The position numbers and the translations under genes are program-made. This document shows positions 7,499 through 15,371 of a stretch of DNA of 25,951 nucleotides, one piece after another (positions within the stretch are counted from its first letter, which is position 1; each line of letters begins with the position of its first letter). The stretch is from positions 1 to 25,951 of the forward strand of contig JAYVXF010000020.1 of NCBI GenBank assembly GCA_043793345.1, written 5' to 3'. The stretch comes from UKL13-2 sp043793345 (GTDB lineage: Bacteria > Pseudomonadota > Gammaproteobacteria > Burkholderiales > Usitatibacteraceae). Under the pieces are notes generated by a model. It was not told the origin of the DNA, searched no databases, and saw nothing but the letters and a program-made list of their open reading frames with translations.

Positions 7499-8725
7499 TT
7501 ACGCCGTTTCAAGCTTGCTATGCGCCGCGTCGAGCTTGTTGTCGCCAAACGGATCAAAGGGTTTGCGCCCCATGCGACGTCCCCACTCGGCATAGAAATG
7601 ACGCATGCCGCCCTCGTCATGAATCGTCATATTTTCTTCGCGACCATGGATCACCCATTTGCTGTCGGTGCGTTCGCGCATCGCCATTCCCTGGCCATGC
7701 ACGCCGAGCAGATCTTCGTGCAGGTTTCGGCCGAAGGGTCCCCAGATCGTATTGTGGTCACGTACGCGCTCCGCACGCTGCGCCGGTGTGTCGCTCTTCA
7801 AACCAAGCCCGCGAAACTCAATCATCAACTTGTTGGGGCCAATGGGGATCGCCGTATCCATGCGCAGCACCGAGGTGCGCAGGTTGTAGGTCATGCCGGG
7901 AAAAACATCAATCAGAATCCATCCGCCGGGTGCCAAGCCTGGCCAGCCGACGCCACGTTCGCTGGTGCCGTCGTACGCGTCGTACTTGATTGACATTGAG
8001 CCGACCGAGGCGTGGCCGTACTTATAGCCAGTGTATTTTCTGTCGAAGTAGCCCGGCTGGATCATTCCGGTGACGCGGTTAAAGTGATGCATGTAATCGT
8101 GATAGAACTCGCTGTTGGTGTCGTGCCACAGTTTGTAGTTCGTATGGACGACCGCCTTGTGATAATGAAAAACCTCTAGCTCCCCGCCCAGCGATGCGTC
8201 GAGCATTTCCATCGCAGGCCCGATATATTCGGCCAAGGAGGGCGCGGCGTCATCGATGACGACCCAGACAAAACCGCCGTAGCCAATTTCGGTGCGCACT
8301 TCACGCAGGCTCGCGTCAGCCGTTCCGAAGCGTTCCTGATAGCCTTGTTTGCAGCGGGAAATATCGGTACACGCGCCCTTGGTATCAAAACTCCACGAGT
8401 GAAAAATACAGGTGATGCGCTTCGCGTTGCCGACCGGCTCGTACAAAAGCGTGTTGCCGCGATGCGGGCAAATATTGTAAAAGCTGCGGACTTTCAAGTC
8501 CTCACCACGTACCACGAACAATTCGGCACCGCCCGGATGGTGGAAGGTGCGATAGTCGTGCGCATTGGGGATCTCGCTCTCATGGCAGGCGATGATCCAG
8601 ACTTTATTGAATATTTTTTCCTGCTCTTCGCGAAACAGCGTCTCATCGGTGTAGATACGCGTATCGACAAAATGCGTTTCCGGAAATTTGGGTGTTTCGT
8701 GCCACTGTTCGCCAGTTCGAGCCAT
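7499..8725 (-). CDS. Rieske non-haem iron oxygenase, large (alpha) subunit
   Basis: Catalytic subunit, 408 residues, cytoplasmic. It uses O2 and electrons from the ferredoxin to oxygenate an organic substrate. Residues about 40-150 are the Rieske domain with C86, H88, C106 and H109 (CPHRG-x15-CIFH, an ordinary 17-residue spacer). The iron site lies in HDTNSEFYHDYMHHFNR: H209 and H214 are the likely ligands, and D338 in NLHEDLLGV the likely third. The family pattern ENxxDxYH reads DTNSEFYH here, so the bridging Asp is Glu (E206) and the upstream Glu is Asp (D202). The ATG at 8725 has GAAGG upstream. With beta subunit, reductase, Rieske ferredoxin, ABC importer and sulfite dehydrogenase beside it, a C-S-cleaving monooxygenase of methanesulfonate type is the best guess. 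The 26-residue Rieske spacer I recall for MsmA is absent, so an aromatic or other sulfonate remains possible. Confidence 0.92.
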   Translation of the reverse strand: MARTGEQWHETPKFPETHFVDTRIYTDETLFREEQEKIFNKVWIIACHESEIPNAHDYRTFHHPGGAELFVVRGEDLKVRSFYNICPHRGNTLLYEPVGNAKRITCIFHSWSFDTKGACTDISRCKQGYQERFGTADASLREVRTEIGYGGFVWVVIDDAAPSLAEYIGPAMEMLDASLGGELEVFHYHKAVVHTNYKLWHDTNSEFYHDYMHHFNRVTGMIQPGYFDRKYTGYKYGHASVGSMSIKYDAYDGTSERGVGWPGLAPGGWILIDVFPGMTYNLRTSVLRMDTAIPIGPNKLMIEFRGLGLKSDTPAQRAERVRDHNTIWGPFGRNLHEDLLGVHGQGMAMRERTDSKWVIHGREENMTIHDEGGMRHFYAEWGRRMGRKPFDPFGDNKLDAAHSKLETA

Positions 8726-8775
8726 CGCATTCGCCTTCTAAGAAAGTATGTTTTTGTTTAGCAGTAGGGAGGATA

Positions 8776-8793
8776 TAGCATGGCGCGTGCCAA
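8776..8793 (-). promoter_or_regulatory. Candidate sigma-54 promoter for the oxygenase operon
   Basis: On the minus strand the sequence reads TTGGCACGCGCCATGCTA. This matches the -24/-12 consensus TGGCACG-N4-TTGC with GG and GC separated by exactly 10 nt; the first T of TTGC is A. The predicted transcript would start about 40 nt before the alpha-subunit ATG, a natural distance. A degenerate inverted repeat TTGA...TCAA at 8814-8830 lies upstream and could be part of an activator site. No enhancer-binding protein gene is in the window. Confidence 0.5.
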
Positions 8794-8838
8794 TCGTTTC
8801 ATTTTGTAAGCCATTGATTAAATGACTCAAGTACTTTC

Positions 8839-8876
8839 CCGGTGCGCTGACCGCAAGTTTCATTCGGAAACACCGG
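8839..8876. other. Interrupted hairpin in the soeC-oxygenase gap
   Basis: Outer arms CCGGTG (8839-8844) and CACCGG (8871-8876) enclose an inner stem GTTTC / GAAAC (8857-8861 and 8867-8871; the two stems share base 8871, so they cannot both form completely). No T-tract follows on the minus strand, so it is not a standard terminator. It lies in the 213-bp gap between soeC and the oxygenase and could be a leader structure, a weak end to the soe transcript or a binding site. Confidence 0.3.
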
Positions 8877-8938
8877 CGGGCGATACGCACATTAGGCATC
8901 TGTCAACAGCATTACTTTGCGTGCTGGATGAATTTTCC

Positions 8939-9868
8939 TCACACGCGGGAGGCACCGTGATAAAGGCGCACAACGTGCTCGGCTTCCGCGAAAAATAGCC
9001 ACCGTTCCGCGAGCAGGCCGAGTGCGCAAGCGAGCCCGGCAACGCCAAGTGGAATGACCCCAGTTGCGCCTGCAGCGAGCAGCACAAACGGCAACGCGAA
9101 ACCGGCTGCGACCGCCACGACGCGTAGCAAAACGGCGTGCCCGCGCGCCAACTTGAAACAAAACTCATCGGTCAGAAAGGTGCCGTGGGTGTGACCGACA
9201 TCGAGCAAACGGATGGACTTCGGTCCGAGTGTCAACGCGTTGTTGATCGTGTATTGCACCTTAGGCGTTCGGAATCGGAAGTAGTACACCGCTTTGACGA
9301 GTAGCGCCAAAACGAGCAGTGCCAGCACTGCTGCCACCTGTTTGGAAACGCCACCGCCGCCGAACGCAATAAATGGCAGCCCCGCCAATGCGCCCGAGTA
9401 AAGGCCGAGCAATACATAGCAGGCAGGCACCAAACGTGTATGCCAGCGCGGGATCGTTTTCAAGCAGGCATAAATCATCCCGGTACAAAAAAGCACTCCG
9501 AGCGCGAGAACGGCGAGTAACAATCCAACGCCAACGAAAAGCACCTGCGACGAGCCGATGATCAACAGCCAAGCGTAGAGGGCGGCAACCGGATAAAGCG
9601 CCAACGCCAGTACCCCTTCCCGCGACAGCCACGACGTGCGCACCCGGGAAAATGCCCTCCAGGCATTCTTGGGATTGGCCAAATGCAGCGTCGATGAAAT
9701 CAAACCGGCTGTCGTCAGACCCATGCCGAGAGCAAGCATCGACAACATCGAAGCGGTAGAAATGTCACCGGCGAAACCGGTCGATGCCAGCACGACCAGC
9801 CACACCAGCAGACCCAAGCCCGCACCAGAGCTCACGGTAAAAAAAATCACCGATAGCGCAGGACGCAT
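8939..9868 (-). CDS. soeC: SoeC-like membrane anchor of sulfite dehydrogenase (DmsC family)
   Basis: Integral membrane quinone-reactive subunit, 309 residues, about eight hydrophobic helices starting at the N-terminus (VIFFTVSSGAGLGLLVWLVVLAS). The DmsC-family pattern is visible: SSTLHLANPKNAWRAFSRVRTSWLSREG, a cytoplasmic loop motif of this family, and a C-terminal LLAERWLFFAEAEHVVRLYHG. It anchors the Mo and FeS subunits and passes electrons from substrate oxidation to quinone. The ATG lies just after the soeB stop (TGATATG). DmsC (DMSO reductase) is the alternative, but the catalytic partner lacks a Tat signal, which favours the cytoplasmic SoeABC form. The fold is secure; the assignment as SoeC depends on its partners. 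Confidence 0.85.
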   Translation of the reverse strand: MRPALSVIFFTVSSGAGLGLLVWLVVLASTGFAGDISTASMLSMLALGMGLTTAGLISSTLHLANPKNAWRAFSRVRTSWLSREGVLALALYPVAALYAWLLIIGSSQVLFVGVGLLLAVLALGVLFCTGMIYACLKTIPRWHTRLVPACYVLLGLYSGALAGLPFIAFGGGGVSKQVAAVLALLVLALLVKAVYYFRFRTPKVQYTINNALTLGPKSIRLLDVGHTHGTFLTDEFCFKLARGHAVLLRVVAVAAGFALPFVLLAAGATGVIPLGVAGLACALGLLAERWLFFAEAEHVVRLYHGASRV

Positions 9869-9869
9869 A

Positions 9870-10571
9870 TCAAATTACTTTCGAGGTGCCGACCCACTCT
9901 TTGAGCAACTGGGTCAGCGTTTTTTTCGGAAATTCCCGGGTGTCTACTTTTACCTCTGGCGCACAGCGTGGCGCCAGATAATTATTGACCGGCTTGTAGC
10001 CGAGATCATTGAGCATCGGCGGCATTCCCCGCGCTGCTGCCGCCTGTGCAACTGCTGACTGCGGGTCATCAAAGTCGCCGAACATGCGCGCGCTGGTCGG
10101 GCATGCCAGCACGCACGCGGGCTGCCTGTCTTCCGGTGGCAGGAGTTCGTCGTAAATTCGATCCACACACAAGGTGCATTTTTTCATGACACCGGCCTGC
10201 TGGTCGAGCTCGCGTGCGCCATAGGGGCAGGCCCACGCGCAATAGTTGCAGCCCATGCATTTGTCCGGATCGACCAGGACGATGCCGTCATCGCGTTTAT
10301 AGGAAGCACCGGTCGGACACACCGTGACGCAAGCTGCCTCTTCGCAATGCAGGCAGGACATCGGCACGTTGACGGTCTTGGACTCCGGATACGCGCCGTA
10401 CTCAAAGCTGCGGATCCTGTTCAGCCACGCGCCCGACGGCTCATTGCCGTAAGGATTGTAGTCAGGCAGCGGACCTGCCATGAGGGACTCGCCATTCCAT
10501 TCCTTGCAGGCCACCGCGCAGGCGTGGCAGCCGACGCAGGTGTCGAGATCGATCGTTAGTCCCAGCCTCAT
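9870..10571 (-). CDS. soeB: SoeB-like four-cluster iron-sulfur subunit of sulfite dehydrogenase
   Basis: Electron-transfer subunit with 233 residues, cytoplasmic side. Four [4Fe-4S] cysteine clusters are visible: CVGCHACAVACK, CLHCEEAACVTVCP, CMGCNYCAWACP and CTLCVDR with a later CVLACP. It wires the molybdenum subunit to the membrane anchor. The start at 10571 gives MRLGLTIDLDTCVGCHACA, a typical family N-terminus, with GGAG seven nt upstream and an ATGA overlap with the soeA stop. The longer in-frame reading to 10610 lies inside soeA and was rejected. DmsB, PsrB and SoeB share this layout; context decides. Confidence 0.88.
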   Translation of the reverse strand: MRLGLTIDLDTCVGCHACAVACKEWNGESLMAGPLPDYNPYGNEPSGAWLNRIRSFEYGAYPESKTVNVPMSCLHCEEAACVTVCPTGASYKRDDGIVLVDPDKCMGCNYCAWACPYGARELDQQAGVMKKCTLCVDRIYDELLPPEDRQPACVLACPTSARMFGDFDDPQSAVAQAAAARGMPPMLNDLGYKPVNNYLAPRCAPEVKVDTREFPKKTLTQLLKEWVGTSKVI

Positions 10572-13405
10572 TCTTCTACTCCGCTGTTTGCGCCGGTGAA
10601 CTGCGGCCACACGCTTTCTTCACCAGCCGCAGCCTTGGTAATTTTCACCATCAGGTCGTACCAGGCTGCCTGTCCGGTGATCGGATCGCTATTGGTGAGT
10701 TTACGGTCGCCAGGTTTGGACGGAAGTTGTTCGCTGATGAGATGGTTGAGCAGAAATCCATGGGTGGATTCGCTCGCACCCGCATCCAGCGCGGCGGCGC
10801 CGCGCTGTCTGCCAATCGCGTTCCAGGTCCACACCGTATTGGCTTCGACACCTTCCATGGTTTTTAGTTGGCAACGAATTTTCCCAATGCGTGACTCGAC
10901 CCAAATCCAGTCCATCGATTTGAGGCCACGTGCGCTGGCCGTGCCTTCATTCATGTACAAAAAATTACCCGCCATGATTTGTCGCAGCCAGACATTCTGT
11001 GTGTCCCATGAGTGGTACATCGTCATCGGTCGCTGCGTAATCGCGTGAAACGGAAATTCGTTTTCATCCTGCCCGACGTTTTCCAGATTGGGATACCAAT
11101 CGGGGAGCGGATCAAAATGCTTGCTCAAACGCGCTTTGTCCAGCGGATCTGTCGGCTGCGGACCGTCATACAACCCAAGCCCCGCCAAGCGGAATTTCTG
11201 GATCGGCTCCGAATAAATTTGCATAATGATCGGCTCGATTTTCGAGATGAAGGTCGCCTCGACCGCCTTCTGCTGGTAATCGCGATTCCAGTGGCGCATC
11301 CATTGCTCATTCTCGGCCCAGTGGTGGGTAAAAAATGCGCCGTTCTCGATATAGCGATTCCATTGATCCGGGTTCGGTTCGCCGCGCAGCGACTTGCTGC
11401 CGTCCTTGCCGCGCCAGCCAGCAAGAAAGCCGATCCCCGGCACTTTTTCATAGTTAACGATGAAATCGTTGTAACCCTTGAATTTCGCCTGGCCCTCGGC
11501 ATTGGTGAACGCGGGAAATTTTAAGCGTCCGGCCAAGTCGACCAGAACCTCCTGCCACGGCCTCACGTCTCGATCAAGCGCCACGACCGGATGACGAATC
11601 GCATCGGCAATCGTATCGACCTCCGAGATCGGACGATCCAGCAGCGAAATCGCGTCGAAGCGCTCAAGATACGTGGTGTCGGGCAACACCAGATCGGCAA
11701 AGCGTACCGTCTCCGAATCGAACGCATCGGCGACGACCAGAAATGGTATTTTGTGCTCACCCGCATTTGGGCCGCTGTCGTGTTTGGCGCGCAACATATC
11801 CTGAACACCCGAAGTATTCATCGATGAATTCCACGCCATGTTGGCCATGAATAAAATCAGCGTGTCGATGGGATACGGGTCGGCGTTGACTGCGTTGGTG
11901 ATCACCATGTGCATCGCGCCGTGCGCGGCCAGCGGCGACTCCCACGAATAAGCGTGATCGATCCGCAACGGCTTACCGTCGGCATCGATGGCAAGGTCTT
12001 CAGGGCGCGTTGGAAACCCAAGCGGCGCTTTTGACAATGGCGTATTCGGCGCATTGATAATCGCTTCGTCGTTTTCCGGCAACAGCAGCGGCGGAATCGG
12101 TCGCGGGTAGGGCGCGCGGGCGCGGAAATTTCCCGGCCCTTCAAGCGCACCAAGCAGCATTTGAATCAAGTGCAGCGCGCGGCAGGTCTGGAAGCCGTTC
12201 GAGTGCGCCGAAATGCCGCGCATGGCGTACATCGACACGGGCCGGCCAACCACCTTTTCGTGAACTTTGCCCCAGACATCGGTCCATTGCACGGCAATTT
12301 CGATGGTCTCTTTGAACGCGATGGTCGCCATTTCAAGCGCGAGTCGCTCGATGACGTCGGCCGCTACACCGCACTCGGCGGCCACCGATTCTGGCGAATA
12401 GCGCTCATCCATATAACGCGTGGCGGCGAGCGTGAGCACGGTGTGTACGCGAACACCGTCCGGCGTTTGAAATTCACCGAAAAGAGCCGGGTCAATATCT
12501 GCGCCGAGTCCGTTGACCAATTGAGAAGAACGCTGGTCATGGATCAGCGGCTGCCCTGCCGCATCACGCAGAAACAGCCCGTCCTGCGACGTGCCGGGCG
12601 CGTCGATCACCAGCCAGGGCGAGTTGGTGTAGCGCGCCAGAAACGGCGCGTCGAACAATTCGCGCGTGAGCAGCACGTGAACGATTGCCAACGCGAGCAA
12701 GCCGTCGGTGCCGGGGCGAATCGGTATCCACTCATCGGCGATGGCGGAGTAGCCGGTTCTGACCGGATTGATCGAAACAAATTTCGCGCCGTTGCGTTTG
12801 AGTTTATCGAGCCCGATCTTGATCGGGTTCGACGAGTGGTCTTCTGCCACGCCCCACAGCACAAAATATTTGGTGCGATCCCAATCCGGCGCGCCGAATT
12901 CCCAGAACGAATAGCCGATGGAGTAGAGACCCGCTGCTGCCATGTTTACTGAACAAAATCCGCCATGTGCCGCCCAGTTTGGCGTGCCGAACTGCTGCGC
13001 CCACAAGCCCGTCAGCGCCTGCATCTGGTCGCGACCGGTAAAGAACGCAAGCTTTTTTGGATCGGTCGCACGGATATGGGCGAGCCGCTTGGTCAACATC
13101 GCCAAGGCCTCGTCCCACGAAATGGAGACGAACTCACCCAAGCCGCGTTCAGAGCCGGGCTTGCGCATCATCGGGCCGGTCAACTTGGCCTTCGAATACT
13201 GCTTCATGATGCCGGCCGAGCCCTTCGCGCACAGCACACCCTGATTCACCGGGTGCTTGCGATTGCCCTTGATGAAGCGTACGCGTCCCTCTTGAAGCGT
13301 GACCTCAATGCCGCAGCGGCAGGCGCACATGTAGCAAGTGGTGCATTTCACCTCCTGCCTGGAGGTGTCTTCGAATTTGATGGGCTGGTTGCGGGTTTTG
13401 ATCAT
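10568..13405 (-). CDS. soeA: SoeA-like molybdopterin catalytic subunit (sulfite dehydrogenase)
   Basis: Large Mo-bis-MGD oxidoreductase, 945 residues; SoeA oxidises sulfite to sulfate in the cytoplasm. The N-terminal [4Fe-4S] site is C24, C27, C31 and C59 (CYMCACRCG ... GVLCAKG). A probable Mo-ligating Cys is C151 in HGGFCSVNMAAAG, as in the polysulfide/thiosulfate reductase group. The protein starts MIKTRNQPIKFED with no twin-arginine signal, so it should stay cytoplasmic; this separates it from DmsA, PsrA and PhsA, which are exported. The C-terminal cofactor-binding domain carries ITQRPMTMYHSWDTQNVWLRQI. It sits 29 bp after fhs and overlaps soeB by ATGA. The start has no strong ribosome site. 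Other cytoplasmic Mo-enzymes cannot be excluded from sequence alone, but the SoeABC-like size and order plus the neighbouring oxygenase make this the best call. Confidence 0.85.
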   Translation of the reverse strand: MIKTRNQPIKFEDTSRQEVKCTTCYMCACRCGIEVTLQEGRVRFIKGNRKHPVNQGVLCAKGSAGIMKQYSKAKLTGPMMRKPGSERGLGEFVSISWDEALAMLTKRLAHIRATDPKKLAFFTGRDQMQALTGLWAQQFGTPNWAAHGGFCSVNMAAAGLYSIGYSFWEFGAPDWDRTKYFVLWGVAEDHSSNPIKIGLDKLKRNGAKFVSINPVRTGYSAIADEWIPIRPGTDGLLALAIVHVLLTRELFDAPFLARYTNSPWLVIDAPGTSQDGLFLRDAAGQPLIHDQRSSQLVNGLGADIDPALFGEFQTPDGVRVHTVLTLAATRYMDERYSPESVAAECGVAADVIERLALEMATIAFKETIEIAVQWTDVWGKVHEKVVGRPVSMYAMRGISAHSNGFQTCRALHLIQMLLGALEGPGNFRARAPYPRPIPPLLLPENDEAIINAPNTPLSKAPLGFPTRPEDLAIDADGKPLRIDHAYSWESPLAAHGAMHMVITNAVNADPYPIDTLILFMANMAWNSSMNTSGVQDMLRAKHDSGPNAGEHKIPFLVVADAFDSETVRFADLVLPDTTYLERFDAISLLDRPISEVDTIADAIRHPVVALDRDVRPWQEVLVDLAGRLKFPAFTNAEGQAKFKGYNDFIVNYEKVPGIGFLAGWRGKDGSKSLRGEPNPDQWNRYIENGAFFTHHWAENEQWMRHWNRDYQQKAVEATFISKIEPIIMQIYSEPIQKFRLAGLGLYDGPQPTDPLDKARLSKHFDPLPDWYPNLENVGQDENEFPFHAITQRPMTMYHSWDTQNVWLRQIMAGNFLYMNEGTASARGLKSMDWIWVESRIGKIRCQLKTMEGVEANTVWTWNAIGRQRGAAALDAGASESTHGFLLNHLISEQLPSKPGDRKLTNSDPITGQAAWYDLMVKITKAAAGEESVWPQFTGANSGVEE

Positions 13406-13434
13406 TGCGTTTAAGAAAATTTGAACAGGAGAAA

Positions 13435-15105
13435 CTAAAACAAGCCGACTACTTTGCCGTTGACAATATCGATCTTGTTGGCCGATGGCACCTTGGGTAG
13501 ACCCGGCATGGTCATGATGTCGCCGCAGACCATGACAATGAATTCCGCGCCGGCAGCCAGACGCACTTCGCGCACGTTGATAATGTGGTTGTCAGGCGCG
13601 CCGCGCAATTGCGCGTCGGTTGAGAATGAATACTGCGTCTTGGCCACGCAGACCGGATAGTGTCCGTAGCCTTCCTCCTGCAGCCGCTTGATCTGCCCGC
13701 GGACTTTGTTGTCGGCGGTGACGTCGCTGGCGCGATAAACTTTCTTGGCAATTTTGTTGATTTTTTCCCAGAGCGTGTCCTGTTCGTCGTAGACAAACGT
13801 CACGTTCGATCTTTGCTCGCAGAGTTCCACGACGATCCGTGCCAAATCGGCGGCACCCTTGCCGCCATCGCCCCAGTGCGTGGCCAATACCACCCGCACG
13901 CTGAGTTTGGCCATGCGCGAACGCAGAATTTCCAGTTCGGCATCGGTGTCGGTGGTGAATTTATTTATCGACACCACACACGGTATGCCGTAGACCTTCG
14001 ACACGTTTTCGACGTGGCGTTCGAGATTGACAATGCCTTTTTCGAGCGCTGGAAGGTTTTCCTGCGTAATCGTTTTCAGGTCAGCGCCGCCGTGATATTT
14101 CATCGCGCGCACCGTTGCCACGATCACCGCCGCTGAGGGACGTAAGCCCGATTTGCGACACTTGATGTCGATGAATTTCTCTGCGCCCAAATCCGCGCCG
14201 AAGCCCGCTTCGGTGACCACATAGTCGGCAAGTTTCAACGCCGATTGCGTGGCGATCACGGTATTGCAGCCGTGCGCGATATTGGCAAACGGCCCGCCGT
14301 GGACAAAGGCCAGATTATTTTCCAGCGTTTGTACGAGGTTCGGGGCGAGCGCGTCCTTGAGAAGCACGGTCATGGCACCATGCGCGTTCAAGTCTCGCGC
14401 GAGGATTGCTTTTTGGTCGCGCGTATAGGCGACGACGATGCGGCCCAAGCGCTGTTTGAGATCTTCAATCGACGTTGCCAGGCAGAAAATCGCCATGACT
14501 TCGGACGCCACCACGATGTCAAATCCGTCCTGTCGCGGATAACCGTTGCCGGGTCCGCCGAGCGAGGCGGTAATTTCGCGCAATGCCCGGTCGTTCATGT
14601 CGACCACGCGTTTCCACTGGATGCGGCGCACATCGATACCGAGTTCGTTGCCGTGATGAATATGGTTATCGATCAGCGCGGCGAGCAGATTGTTGGCCAA
14701 CGCGATGGCTGAGAAATCACCGGTAAAGTGCAGATTGATGTCTTCCATCGGCACGATTTGCGCATAGCCGCCGCCCGCCGCACCGCCCTTGACACCAAAC
14801 ACGGGGCCGAGCGAGGGCTCGCGCAGGCAGATCATCGCTTTCTTGCCGATGTGATTCAGCGCATCGCCAAGACCGACCGTGGTGGTGGTCTTACCCTCGC
14901 CCGCTGGCGTGGGGCTGATTGCGGTCACGAGAATAAGCTTGCCGTCTTTTTTGCCTTTCAGGGTCTCCAGAAAAGGCAGCGAGACCTTCGCCTTGTAATG
15001 GCCGTAGGGCTCAAGATGCTCCTCGCCGATACCCAATTTTTCCTGGGCAAGTTTGGCGATTCGTATCATCTTGCTCGCTTGGGCAATTTCGATGTCGCTG
15101 GGCAT
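13435..15105 (-). CDS. fhs: Formate-tetrahydrofolate ligase (FTHFS)
   Basis: Makes 10-formyl-tetrahydrofolate from formate, ATP and tetrahydrofolate, or runs in reverse to release formate; cytoplasmic. It has 556 residues, the usual family length. The P-loop-like TPAGEGKTTTTVGLG lies at about 66-80, followed by LREPSLGPVFGVKGGAAGGGYAQ and GDFSAI of the active site. The ATG at 15105 has GGAG eight nt upstream; an in-frame extension to 15180 reads through the leader and was rejected. It is the first gene of the fhs-soeABC unit, 29 bp before soeA. Co-transcription with a sulfite dehydrogenase suggests a one-carbon unit appears together with sulfite, as when methanesulfonate is cleaved to formaldehyde and sulfite. 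The enzyme call is very secure; the pathway link is inferred. Confidence 0.97.
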   Translation of the reverse strand: MPSDIEIAQASKMIRIAKLAQEKLGIGEEHLEPYGHYKAKVSLPFLETLKGKKDGKLILVTAISPTPAGEGKTTTTVGLGDALNHIGKKAMICLREPSLGPVFGVKGGAAGGGYAQIVPMEDINLHFTGDFSAIALANNLLAALIDNHIHHGNELGIDVRRIQWKRVVDMNDRALREITASLGGPGNGYPRQDGFDIVVASEVMAIFCLATSIEDLKQRLGRIVVAYTRDQKAILARDLNAHGAMTVLLKDALAPNLVQTLENNLAFVHGGPFANIAHGCNTVIATQSALKLADYVVTEAGFGADLGAEKFIDIKCRKSGLRPSAAVIVATVRAMKYHGGADLKTITQENLPALEKGIVNLERHVENVSKVYGIPCVVSINKFTTDTDAELEILRSRMAKLSVRVVLATHWGDGGKGAADLARIVVELCEQRSNVTFVYDEQDTLWEKINKIAKKVYRASDVTADNKVRGQIKRLQEEGYGHYPVCVAKTQYSFSTDAQLRGAPDNHIINVREVRLAAGAEFIVMVCGDIMTMPGLPKVPSANKIDIVNGKVVGLF

Positions 15106-15209
15106 TTTTAATTCTCCAATAATAAATCTGTTTTGCTTTTGACGGCCCGGATGAGCCAGTGCCGAATGAAACACATCCACTCAACGCGCAACGCGTTTTA
15201 ATTCAGAAC

Positions 15210-15257
15210 GAAACGCTGGCGTTTCTCTGCGGATAACTAACTTAGCTTGAGCAAGCT
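15210..15257. promoter_or_regulatory. Two inverted repeats in the fhs-sulP divergent promoter region
   Basis: Between the divergent fhs and SulP genes lie two palindromes: GAAACGC-TG-GCGTTTC at 15210-15225 (7-bp perfect arms) and AGCTTG-AG-CAAGCT at 15244-15257 (6-bp perfect arms). They are 18 bp apart. Their size and position suit operator sites for a dimeric regulator controlling both directions. No regulator gene is adjacent and no clear -35/-10 pair was found. Confidence 0.4.
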
Positions 15258-15371
15258 TGATGCCAGAGTGAAACAGGACAAGGCGCGCGACATAAAATGC
15301 GAACCAACAAATCGATGGCGCAGAGATTGCTGTTACTTGGCTGCTCACCACTCACGGATAAACTACCTCCA

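Noticed and set aside
7499..8725. Naming the oxygenase msmA (methanesulfonate monooxygenase) outright
   Set aside because: Gene set and context fit, but the Rieske spacer between H88 and C106 is an ordinary 17 residues, whereas I recall MsmA being described with a 26-residue spacer. The substrate cannot be fixed from sequence alone.
8897..8930. Sigma-70 promoter from TTGACA (minus strand) in the soeC-oxygenase gap
   Set aside because: No acceptable -10 hexamer lies 16-18 nt downstream; the sigma-54-like site nearer the gene fits better.
8939..13405. Respiratory DMSO, polysulfide or thiosulfate reductase (DmsABC/PsrABC/PhsABC)
   Set aside because: The catalytic subunit has no twin-arginine signal and should be cytoplasmic; subunit sizes and context fit SoeABC better. 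Not fully excluded.
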